Shown here piece after piece: positions 58,362-64,000 of a stretch of 64,000 bases of DNA. Position 1 is the stretch's first letter. Every line of letters starts with the position of its first letter. Both the position numbers and the translations under genes were made by a program. The notes under the pieces were generated by a model, which made no database searches, had not been told where the DNA came from, and saw only the letters and a list, made by a program, of their open reading frames with translations. The DNA is from JAQGMJ01 sp036498945 (GTDB lineage: Bacteria > Pseudomonadota > Gammaproteobacteria > Burkholderiales > JAEUOS01), in assembly GCA_036498945.1 (NCBI GenBank), contig DASYEQ010000008.1:1-64000 (forward strand). The letters run 5' to 3'.

Positions 58362-59105
58362 ATGGATATCGCCACCGTCAAAGCCACCGCATTCGCCATG
58401 CCGCTGACCAGCCCCGCGTTCCCGCGCGGGCCTTACCGTTTCGTCAATCGCGAATACCTGATCATCACCTACGAGACGGACATGGACGCCTTGCGCGCCG
58501 TCGTTCCCGAGCCGCTCGAAGTCACCGTCCCGCACGTCAAGTACGAATTCATCAAGATGCCCGATTCCACCGGTTTCGGCGACTACTGCGAGTCCGGCCA
58601 GGTCATCCCGGTGCGATACGATGGCCGCGACGGCGGCTACGTGCACTCGATGTACCTCAACGACCACCCGCCGATCGCCGGCGGCCGCGAACTCTGGGGC
58701 TTCCCGAAAAAACTCGCGCAGCCGACCCTGCACGTCGACATCGATACCCTGGTCGGTACCCTCGACTACGGCCCGGTGCGTATCGCCACCGCCACCATGG
58801 GGTTCAAGCACAACCGCGCCGAATATGCCGCGCTGGAGAAATCGCTGGCCGCGCCCAATTACCTGCTGAAGATCATCCCCCACGTGGACGGCAGCGCCCG
58901 CATCTGCGAACTGGTGCGCTACTACACCACCGAGATTTCGCTCAAGGGTGCCTGGACCGGCCCGGCCTCGCTCGACCTGCACCCGCACGCGCTGGCGCCG
59001 GTGGCCGACCTGCCGGTGAAAAAAGTGCTTTCGGCCTTGCATTTCGTCGTCGACCTCACGCTCGACCTGGGCGAAGTGGTGCACGATTATCTCGCCCCCG
59101 CCTGA
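58362..59105 (+). CDS. adc: Acetoacetate decarboxylase
   Basis: A 247-residue enzyme converting acetoacetate to acetone and CO2. The Schiff-base lysine lies in GGRELWGFPKKLAQPTLH (Lys-Lys pair). Other family features are RFVNREYLIITYETDMDALR, CESGQVIPVRYDGRDGGYVH and a C-terminal VVDLTLDLGEVVHDYL. It is placed 24 bp after the patatin gene and 55 bp before a 3-hydroxybutyrate dehydrogenase, a conserved betaproteobacterial trio linking PHB and ketone body turnover. Activity beyond acetoacetate cannot be told. Confidence 0.94.
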   Translation: MDIATVKATAFAMPLTSPAFPRGPYRFVNREYLIITYETDMDALRAVVPEPLEVTVPHVKYEFIKMPDSTGFGDYCESGQVIPVRYDGRDGGYVHSMYLNDHPPIAGGRELWGFPKKLAQPTLHVDIDTLVGTLDYGPVRIATATMGFKHNRAEYAALEKSLAAPNYLLKIIPHVDGSARICELVRYYTTEISLKGAWTGPASLDLHPHALAPVADLPVKKVLSALHFVVDLTLDLGEVVHDYLAPA

Positions 59106-59160
59106 GGCGCCGGCGCGATTTCCTCGCGGGCCGCGTGCCCGCGTAACCTAGGAGTCATTC

Positions 59161-59943
59161 ATGCTGCTCAAAGATAAAGTTGCCTACATCACCGGTGCCG
59201 CTTCCGGCATCGGCCGCGAGATCGCCGTCGTGTTCGCGCGCGAAGGCGCGAAAGTGGTGATCGCCGACCTCAACAAGGCGGCGGCGGACGCCGCCGCCGC
59301 CGAGATCGCCAAGGGCGGCACCCAGGCGATCGGCGTCGGTGTCGACGTGACCGACGAAGCCCAGGTCGATGCCTCGGTCAAGGCCGCCACCGACGCCTTC
59401 GGCGCCATCGACATCCTGATCAGCAACGCCGGCATCCAGATCGTGCACCCGGTGGAGGAGTTCAGCTTCGCCGACTGGAAGAAGATGCTCGCCATCCATC
59501 TTGATGGCGCTTTTCTCACCACCCGCGCCTGTCTCAAGAGCATGTACGCCTCCGGCCGCGGCGGCTCGGTGATCTACATGGGCTCGGTGCACTCCAAGGA
59601 AGCCTCGCTGCTCAAGGCGCCCTACGTCACCGCCAAGCACGGCCTGATCGGCCTGTGCAAGACCGTGGCGAAGGAAGGCGCGAAGCATAACGTGCGCGCC
59701 AACGTCATCTGCCCCGGCTTCGTGCGCACGCCACTGGTGGACAAGCAGATCCCCGAGCAGGCCAGGACGCTGGGCATCAGCGAAGAGGAAGTGATCAAGA
59801 ACGTGATGCTGAAGGAGACCGTGGACGGCGAATTCACCACCGTGGACGACGTCGCCCAAGTCGCGCTGATGTTCGCTTCCTTCCCCACCAATGCGCTCAC
59901 CGGCCAGTCGATGGTGGTGAGCCACGGCTGGTTCATGCAATAG
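59161..59943 (+). CDS. bdhA: 3-hydroxybutyrate dehydrogenase (SDR family)
   Basis: A 260-residue short-chain dehydrogenase interconverting D-3-hydroxybutyrate and acetoacetate. The NAD motif is AYITGAASGIGREIAVVFARE. Ser/Tyr/Lys of the active site lie in VIYMGSVHSKEASLLKAPYVTAKHGL. HBDH-type features are IQIVHPVEEF near the substrate site and ANVICPGFVRTPLVDKQI. Full length. AGGAG precedes the ATG. A bidirectional terminator follows at once. Confidence 0.94.
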   Translation: MLLKDKVAYITGAASGIGREIAVVFAREGAKVVIADLNKAAADAAAAEIAKGGTQAIGVGVDVTDEAQVDASVKAATDAFGAIDILISNAGIQIVHPVEEFSFADWKKMLAIHLDGAFLTTRACLKSMYASGRGGSVIYMGSVHSKEASLLKAPYVTAKHGLIGLCKTVAKEGAKHNVRANVICPGFVRTPLVDKQIPEQARTLGISEEEVIKNVMLKETVDGEFTTVDDVAQVALMFASFPTNALTGQSMVVSHGWFMQ

Positions 59944-59954
59944 GGCAGGGCGAT

Positions 59955-59983
59955 AAAAAAAGCCGGCGCAAGCCGGCTTTTTT
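59955..59983. terminator. Bidirectional Rho-independent terminator
   Basis: AAAAAAAGCCGGC (59955-59967), loop GCAA and GCCGGCTTTTTT (59972-59983) form a strong stem with T-runs on both strands, between convergent bdhA and nudC. Confidence 0.9.
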
Positions 59984-59995
59984 ATTTGGTGCCGT

Positions 59996-60853
59996 TCAGA
60001 CTTTCAGCGCCGGATGGTCGGGATCGACTTCCGCGATGGTCGCGTTCACCAGGCGCCGCGCGATCGACAGGCGGTTCGGCAGGCCCGGCAGGGCATCCAG
60101 CGTGAACCAGCGCGCATCTTCGATCTCGCCTTCCTGGCAGACGATTTCGCCGCTGTCGTAATCCGCCACGTAGGCAATCATCAGCGAATGCGGGAAGGGC
60201 CAGCCCTGGCTGCCGTGGTAGCGCACGTTTTTGACCTTCACGCCGACTTCCTCAAACACCTCGCGGTGGATGCAGTCCTCGATCGATTCCGACGGCTCGA
60301 CGAAACCCGCCAGTGCACTGTACATGCCGGCGACGAAGCGCGGGCTGCGCGCCATCAGGAATTCGCGGCCCTTGGGGCCGTCGCGCTTGATCAGCACCAT
60401 CATCGCCGGCGCCACGCGCGCATAGGCGGTCTCGCCGCAATTCGGGCATTTGCGCGAGCGGCCGCCCTCGTGGATCGCCGTCAGGTTGGCGCAGACGCCG
60501 CAGTACTTGTGCGTGCGGTCGAACTCCAGCACCTGGATCGCGCGCCCGCCCACCGCCAGCATGTCGTCGGGCAGGCTGTTGAACATCGCGCGCAGGCCTT
60601 CGAAGGCGTAGCCCGCGGGGGCTTCGGCATCGCTGCGCCCGGTCCAGCAGGCAGTGCCTTCCAGCGTGCCGACGAAGCGCAGGTCGGTGATCGGCACCGG
60701 CAGGTCTTCGGGCAGGTCGGCGCGGGGTACCTCGGGCGCTTTGCGATCACCCTTGACGAGCAGGTTACCGCGATGAAACACGAACCACAGGCCGCCGGCG
60801 GAGGCTTGCGGCGGCGCCTCCCATAGCGGTTCAAAAGAAGAAGGCAGGATCAT
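59996..60853 (-). CDS. nudC: NAD+ diphosphatase NudC
   Basis: A 285-residue NUDIX enzyme cleaving NAD(H) to NMN and AMP; in E. coli it also removes NAD caps from RNA. A zinc ribbon (KYCGVCANLTAI and RKCPNCGETAYARV) precedes the Nudix box GFVEPSESIEDCIHREVFEEVGV. The NudC-specific motif SQGWPFPHSLMIAYVADY follows it. An N-terminal domain of about 120 residues is intact. ATG 60853 is the first good start. Faces the bdhA gene across the terminator. Confidence 0.93.
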   Translation of the reverse strand: MILPSSFEPLWEAPPQASAGGLWFVFHRGNLLVKGDRKAPEVPRADLPEDLPVPITDLRFVGTLEGTACWTGRSDAEAPAGYAFEGLRAMFNSLPDDMLAVGGRAIQVLEFDRTHKYCGVCANLTAIHEGGRSRKCPNCGETAYARVAPAMMVLIKRDGPKGREFLMARSPRFVAGMYSALAGFVEPSESIEDCIHREVFEEVGVKVKNVRYHGSQGWPFPHSLMIAYVADYDSGEIVCQEGEIEDARWFTLDALPGLPNRLSIARRLVNATIAEVDPDHPALKV

Positions 60854-60913
60854 ATGCCCGCAGTTTAGCAGCGCTCCTGTGACAGCGCTTGCATCACTTC
60901 CAGCCGGCAGCCC

Positions 60914-61708
60914 TCACCAGTAGGAGTAGAGCATCTTCGCCGCGAGCAGGAACAGCAGATAGGCGAAAACGCGCCGCAGGGTTTGCACCGGCAGCCGGTG
61001 CGCCAGGCGCAAGCCCACCGGCACCACCATCACGCTGGCGCAGACGATCGCCGCCAGCGCCGGCAGGTAGATGAAACCCAGGCTGTAATCCGGCAGGCCG
61101 GCGACGTGCCAGCCGGAGACGATGTAGCCGATGCTGCCCATGATGGCGATCGGGATCGCCAGCACCACGCCGGTGCCGATCGCCATCATCATCGGCAGGC
61201 CGCAATACATCATGAATGGCACCGTGAGGAATGCGCCGCCCGCCGACACCAGCCCGGCAATCACGCCGACCGCGAGGCCATAGGCGAAGATCACCGCGCG
61301 GCCCGGCGGCGCCTTGCCGGGGCCGGGCTTCTTGCCCACCAGGATCTGCACGCCCGCCACCACCACGATCAGCGCGAACGCCACCGCCAGCAGGCGCTGC
61401 GGAATCAGGCTGCTGCAGGCGGTCGCCAGCAGCGTGCCGGCCACCATCGGCGGCGACAGCCGGCGGAACATCACCCAGTCCACCGAGCCGCGCTTGTGAT
61501 GCTGGAAGGCGGTGGCGGAAGAGGTGAAGGCGATGGAACACATCGCGGTGGCCAGCGCAATGTGGATCACGTGGTCCGGCGCCACCTTCTGCGCGGTCAG
61601 CACCGCCGAGATGATCGGCACGATGGTCATGCCGCCGCCCACGCCCAACAGACCCGCGAGAAAGCCGGCGGTGAGTCCGCCGACGGCGTAGGCCAGAAGC
61701 CAGATCAT
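60914..61708 (-). CDS. TSUP (TauE/SafE) family membrane permease
   Basis: A 264-residue protein with about eight hydrophobic helices. The N-terminal repeat GLTAGFLAGLLGVGGGMTIVPI and the second VGVIAGLVSAGGAFLTVPFMMYCG are the paired TSUP motifs. Members move sulfite, sulfoacetate or related organic anions out of the cell. Its C-terminal half (IVCASVMVVPVGLRLAHRLPV) completes the family. The gene lies 60 bp upstream of nudC on the same strand and may be co-transcribed with it. Substrate unknown. Confidence 0.9.
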   Translation of the reverse strand: MIWLLAYAVGGLTAGFLAGLLGVGGGMTIVPIISAVLTAQKVAPDHVIHIALATAMCSIAFTSSATAFQHHKRGSVDWVMFRRLSPPMVAGTLLATACSSLIPQRLLAVAFALIVVVAGVQILVGKKPGPGKAPPGRAVIFAYGLAVGVIAGLVSAGGAFLTVPFMMYCGLPMMMAIGTGVVLAIPIAIMGSIGYIVSGWHVAGLPDYSLGFIYLPALAAIVCASVMVVPVGLRLAHRLPVQTLRRVFAYLLFLLAAKMLYSYW

Positions 61709-61745
61709 GCCGGCACGCGCCGCGTTGCGCGCGCCATCGGACAGT

Positions 61746-62219
61746 TCATGCGATATCCACGCCCATCAGCTTCTTGGTGATGAATTTCCACTCCGGGGCT
61801 GCGACCGGCGTGATGGAAAGCCGGTTGCCGCGCTTGAGCACGATCATGTTTTCCAGCGCCTTGTGCTCGCGCAGCGCATCGAGCGAAATCAGGTCCGTCT
61901 TCCGGATGAACTTCACGTCCACGCAAGACCAGTGCGGCGCTTCCTTCTTCGAGGCCTTGTCGTAATACGGGCTCTTCGGGTCGAACTGCGTGTCGTCCAC
62001 GTGTGCCGGCGCCGACACTTTGGCGAGTCCGGCAATGCCCGGCTCCGGACAGGACGAGTGATAGAAGAACACCAGGTCACCCACCTGCATCTGGTCGCGC
62101 ATGTAATTGCGCGCCTGGTAATTGCGCACCCCGAACCACGGCACCGTCTGCTTTGGCGCCTTGCCCAGATCGTCGATCGACACCTCGTCCGGCTCAGACT
62201 TCATCAACCAGTATGGCAA
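61746..62219 (-). CDS. EVE domain-containing protein
   Basis: A 157-residue PUA-like EVE protein. The start is the TTG at 62219: it yields the family N-terminus MPYWLMKSEPDEVSIDDLG and has GGAGG seven bases upstream. The ATG at 62267 overlaps a terminator hairpin and is rejected. Further motifs are WFGVRNYQARNYMRDQMQVGDLVFFYHSS and RKTDLISLDALREHKAL. EVE domains bind modified bases in DNA or RNA. In betaproteobacteria this gene often follows zapA and 6S RNA, as here. Confidence 0.9.
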   Translation of the reverse strand: MPYWLMKSEPDEVSIDDLGKAPKQTVPWFGVRNYQARNYMRDQMQVGDLVFFYHSSCPEPGIAGLAKVSAPAHVDDTQFDPKSPYYDKASKKEAPHWSCVDVKFIRKTDLISLDALREHKALENMIVLKRGNRLSITPVAAPEWKFITKKLMGVDIA

Positions 62220-62254
62220 GGCGCGCCTCCGGGAGGTTTTTGCCGTACAAAAGA

Positions 62255-62279
62255 GAAAGCGGCGCAACGCGCCGCTTTC
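62255..62279 (-). terminator. Rho-independent terminator downstream of the 6S RNA region
   Basis: On the minus strand GAAAGCGGCGC, loop GTT and GCGCCGCTTTC form a perfect 11-bp stem followed by TCTTTTGT. It ends the minus-strand transcription from zapA/6S before the EVE gene, whose ribosome site lies just beyond. Confidence 0.8.
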
Positions 62280-62286
62280 CAGTTGT

Positions 62287-62316
62287 AAGAATCATCCGAC
62301 TCTGCCGGTGATTCTT
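62287..62316. repeat. Strong hairpin in RNA-rich intergenic region
   Basis: AAGAATCA (62287-62294) with CCG pairs with CGG and TGATTCTT (62109 offset: 62309-62316), an 11-bp stem with one bulged base. One of three consecutive hairpins between the 6S region and the EVE gene. Confidence 0.6.
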
Positions 62317-62329
62317 CCCAAATTAGCCC

Positions 62330-62357
62330 GCTCAAAAGTAGGTTTGTGCTTTTGAGC
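62330..62357. repeat. Hairpin adjoining the 6S RNA 3' end
   Basis: GCTCAAAAG (62330-62338) and CTTTTGAGC (62349-62357) are exact inverted arms around a 10-base loop, immediately after the presumed 3' end of 6S RNA on the minus strand. Confidence 0.6.
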
Positions 62358-62515
62358 AAACGGTTTGGTTCCCCGCAAATGCGGTCAGGCCCTCATCCTG
62401 AACCTAGGGTTCAGGTCGGCCGCCTCCAAGGATCGTATCAGGGTCTTGAGCGTGCTGTCAGGGAGCTTTCGCTGTGACACGCAGACGAGACACACAACAA
62501 CAATCAAACTTTTCA
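62358..62515 (-). ncRNA. ssrS: 6S RNA (boundaries approximate)
   Basis: A regulatory RNA that binds sigma-70 RNA polymerase. On the minus strand the segment 62398-62414 reads CTGAACCCTAGGTTCAG, which matches the terminal-loop palindrome of 6S RNA (TTGAACC-A-GGGTTCAA in E. coli). Paired flanks (GCGTGTCA with TGACAGCACGC, and AGCGAAAGCT) indicate a structured RNA. Position between zapA and the EVE gene on the same strand is the usual proteobacterial ssrS location. The 5' and 3' ends are inferred from the size of known 6S RNAs. No covariance search was possible. Confidence 0.6.
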
Positions 62516-62581
62516 GCAGCCTAGCATTAAGCTTATTGGTTCAAGGAATGTACAGGCCTTGACCAGCACTGCAGGGAATTC

Positions 62582-62617
62582 ATCTTAAGCGAAACCCCTT
62601 TGACTCTCGCTTAAGAT
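62582..62617. repeat. Perfect 11-bp inverted repeat after zapA
   Basis: ATCTTAAGCGA (62582-62592) and TCGCTTAAGAT (62607-62617) are exact inverted arms with a 14-base loop, 17 bp after the zapA stop on the minus strand. It may be a processing hairpin or a weak terminator before 6S RNA; no T-run follows. Confidence 0.6.
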
Positions 62618-62633
62618 CACTCGATCCAGGTGC

Positions 62634-62951
62634 TCAGAACAGCTTTTCCTGACTGGCAAGAGCCTCATCAAGAAGCACATTCATTGCGGTCATTCTACGC
62701 TTGTATTCCCCGATGTCAAACCCGGCGCCAGTCTTCGCGGCGAGCAGTTCGTGCGTGATATTGAGAGCTGCCATTACCGCGATGCGATCGGTGCCGGCGA
62801 TCTTGCCGCTCTCCTTGATTTCACGCATTTTCTTGTCCAGGTAATCGACCGCGGCCATCAGGCTTTCGCGTTCTTCATCCGGGCAGGCGATGCGGTACTG
62901 GCGATCCAGAATTGCGACGTCGACGTTCTTCACAGTCTTGGCGGGTGCCAT
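62634..62951 (-). CDS. zapA: Cell division protein ZapA
   Basis: A 105-residue FtsZ-bundling protein. The N-terminal domain has KNVDVAILDRQYRIACPDEE followed by LMAAVDYLDKKMREIKESGK, and the coiled-coil part includes TDRIAVMAALNITHELLAAK. The start is ATG 62951, with GAGGAGG seven bases upstream; a TTG at 62957 overlaps the previous stop but is too close to it. It is coupled to the coiled-coil gene at 62954-63157. The zapB-like, zapA, 6S, EVE order is typical of the class. Confidence 0.93.
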   Translation of the reverse strand: MAPAKTVKNVDVAILDRQYRIACPDEERESLMAAVDYLDKKMREIKESGKIAGTDRIAVMAALNITHELLAAKTGAGFDIGEYKRRMTAMNVLLDEALASQEKLF

Positions 62952-62953
62952 GA

Positions 62954-63157
62954 TCAAGCCTCCTCGGGAACGTCGGGCAGGCGCTCGATCAGAGATTCAA
63001 GCCGGCCGCGCGCCGCGTTGACCTTTTCCTGCAAGGTCTTGTTTTCATTCTCCAGCCGCGTGATGTGCATGCGCAGGTCGCGATTCTCCTCGCGCACCTG
63101 CTGTGCCAGCGCCACCAACTGGGCGAGCTTTTGCTCCAAATTTTCGAGCTCGGTCAT
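62954..63157 (-). CDS. ZapB-like coiled-coil protein (TIGR02449 type)
   Basis: A 67-residue almost entirely helical protein: LENLEQKLAQLVALAQQVRE then LRMHITRLENENKTLQEKVNAARGRL, a clear heptad coiled coil. It ends PDVPEEA. Small proteins of this type lie directly before zapA in many proteobacteria and are thought to assist FtsZ-ring assembly, but function is mainly by analogy. The stop overlaps the TTG just before the zapA start. Upstream, a divergent promoter region shares the space with the riboswitch gene. Confidence 0.82.
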   Translation of the reverse strand: MTELENLEQKLAQLVALAQQVREENRDLRMHITRLENENKTLQEKVNAARGRLESLIERLPDVPEEA

Positions 63158-63296
63158 AGCGAGAAATGGTCAATGAAAAAACCAGCTAAGTCAAGGGAGT
63201 ATACGTCCTTTTGAAAGTCGAATCGGAAAGGTTTTTCTTGAGGTGCAGCATTCGCGCCACAGTAAACGTCAACGCCCTGTTAAAATCCGCCCGTTT

Positions 63297-63524
63297 CGGT
63301 GTCCGGGGCTTGTTCAACGCCCCGGAAAACGGGAATCAGGAACCGGAAAGACCGCGCCCAAGGCGCCGGCCCCAAGGCAACCTGAGCTGCCCCCGCAACG
63401 GTAAGCGCCGCGGATTCGCCTGTCGAACCGCAGGGCCGGACCACCAGCCACTGCCTTCCCAAGGATTCCTTGGGTGGCGGGAAGGCGTCCGGCCTGTCGG
63501 CGTCAGCCCGGATACCGGCCGGAA
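63297..63524 (+). ncRNA. Cobalamin (B12) riboswitch
   Basis: Conserved elements appear in the right order: CGGTGTCCGGGG opening stem, ACGGGAATCAGG, GCTGCCCCCGCAACGGTAAG at about 63387-63404, the B12 box AGCCACTG at 63446-63453, the long stem CTTCCCAAGGATTCCTTGGG, and TCAGCCCGGATACCGGCC at about 63503-63520. Downstream, GGGCGGCCGG (63545-63554) can pair with CCGGCCGCGCCC (63562-63573), a plausible expression platform. Ligand-bound RNA would lower expression of the TonB receptor gene that follows. Confidence 0.93.
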
Positions 63525-63677
63525 CGTTCGTGAGTGGCTGCGGAGGGCGGCCGGCGCGTGTCCGGCCGCGCCCTTGCTGCCGTACTCCTGCCGTCCAGCA
63601 TAAAAAATCCTCCGCCCATTCGTTCGCAACGCAGCAAATCGGGCGAAGCGGGGACGCTGGCCCGGAGGGAGAAAAAC

Positions 63678-64000
63678 TTGTCTTACCCAACCGCAATGCC
63701 GCGGACCCGCCTGCTTGGCCTGGTCCTGGCCCTGCATGGCGTTTACGCCTTCGCGCAATCATCCGGCAGCCAGCCGCCCACGCAAAACAGCGACCTGCCG
63801 CCGGTGGTGGTGACCGGCTCGCGCTTTCCCGAGCAACTCGATCCCACCGCGGCCATCGGCACCACCGTCATCACCGGCCAAGACATCCGCAATAGCGGTG
63901 CCATCACCGTCTACGATGCCCTGCGGCGCCTAGGCGGCGTACAGACCCGCGCCAACCTATCCGGCACGCCCGACGACACCATCGACCTGCGCGGCTTCGG
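63678..64000 (+). CDS. btuB: TonB-dependent cobalamin receptor BtuB-like (partial, C-terminus outside window)
   Basis: Only about 107 N-terminal codons are in the window. A signal peptide (RLLGLVLALHGVYAFAQS) is followed by a TonB box DLPPVVVTGSRFPEQL and the start of the plug domain: TTVITGQDIRNSGAITVYDA, then LRRLGGVQTRANLSG and IDLRGFG. The start is TTG 63678, with GGAGGG eight bases upstream; ATG 63696 lacks a ribosome site but would give a shorter leader. The B12 riboswitch directly upstream identifies the likely cargo as cobalamin or a corrinoid. Confidence 0.9.
   Translation, partial: MSYPTAMPRTRLLGLVLALHGVYAFAQSSGSQPPTQNSDLPPVVVTGSRFPEQLDPTAAIGTTVITGQDIRNSGAITVYDALRRLGGVQTRANLSGTPDDTIDLRGF

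Noticed and set aside
62365..62562. Plus-strand 65-codon open frame
   Set aside because: Overlaps the 6S RNA signature on the opposite strand and lacks a ribosome site.
1..64000. CRISPR arrays, rRNA genes or insertion sequences
   Set aside because: No regularly spaced direct repeats, no rRNA signatures and no transposase-like product were found on either strand.

Overview
The window is a GC-rich (roughly 65 percent by eye) bacterial chromosome segment. Gene content and order point to a betaproteobacterium (Burkholderiales/Rhodocyclales-like): tpiA-secG-tRNA-Leu-nuoA to nuoN followed by a DUF2818 gene and a NUDIX gene; rpsO-pnp; lolC-lolD; a patatin/acetoacetate decarboxylase/3-hydroxybutyrate dehydrogenase trio; zapB-like/zapA/6S RNA/EVE; and several Bug- and TAXI-type solute-binding proteins. 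I could not assign a genus from sequence alone.

Left end (1-2400): a lone phage-type terminase small subunit running off the window edge, a lower-GC stretch with two overlapping palindromes, two small unassigned genes and an HD-domain phosphohydrolase. Next (2600-11670) is a compact chemosensory operon: CheW, CheR-TPR, CheW, CHASE3 chemoreceptor, CheA-receiver hybrid, CheB and a three-receiver histidine kinase. The gene set resembles Wsp/alternative-cellular-function systems, but the diguanylate cyclase output is replaced by a multi-receiver kinase. No CheY, CheZ or CheD is present.

11860-22980 is a catabolic/transport region. It has three tandem Tat-exported amidohydrolases, a convergent DUF3617 protein, then a divergent pair of transcription units: Bug binding protein, amidohydrolase and GntR regulator leftward; carboxymuconolactone decarboxylase-like, TAXI-like binding protein, 3-hydroxyisobutyrate dehydrogenase-like, Gfo/Idh/MocA oxidoreductase and a DUF1178 protein rightward. 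Palindromic candidate operators lie in the intergenic regions. 23100-28250 carries acyl-CoA metabolism: two paired acyl-CoA dehydrogenases, two MaoC-type hydratases and HMG-CoA lyase, with a gamma-carbonic anhydrase-like protein and a repeated palindromic element between them.

28300-39300 is mixed housekeeping: RluF-like pseudouridine synthase, a methyltransferase, an exported MetX-like hydrolase, MAPEG and OsmC proteins, rpsO-pnp, tRNA-Pro/Arg/His, an enoyl-CoA hydratase, tpiA, secG and tRNA-Leu. 39330-54060 is the complete 14-gene respiratory complex I operon. 54080-59940 holds DUF2818, a NUDIX hydrolase, the LolCD lipoprotein exporter and a ketone body/PHB-linked trio. 60000-64000 holds NudC, a TSUP permease, an EVE protein, a structured RNA region with the probable 6S RNA, zapA and its coiled-coil partner, and a cobalamin riboswitch upstream of a truncated TonB-dependent receptor that reaches the right edge.

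Most of the window is ordinary core genome. The less ordinary parts are the Wsp-like operon with its three-receiver kinase, the triplicated exported amidohydrolases with orphan binding proteins, and the small phage-flavoured left end.
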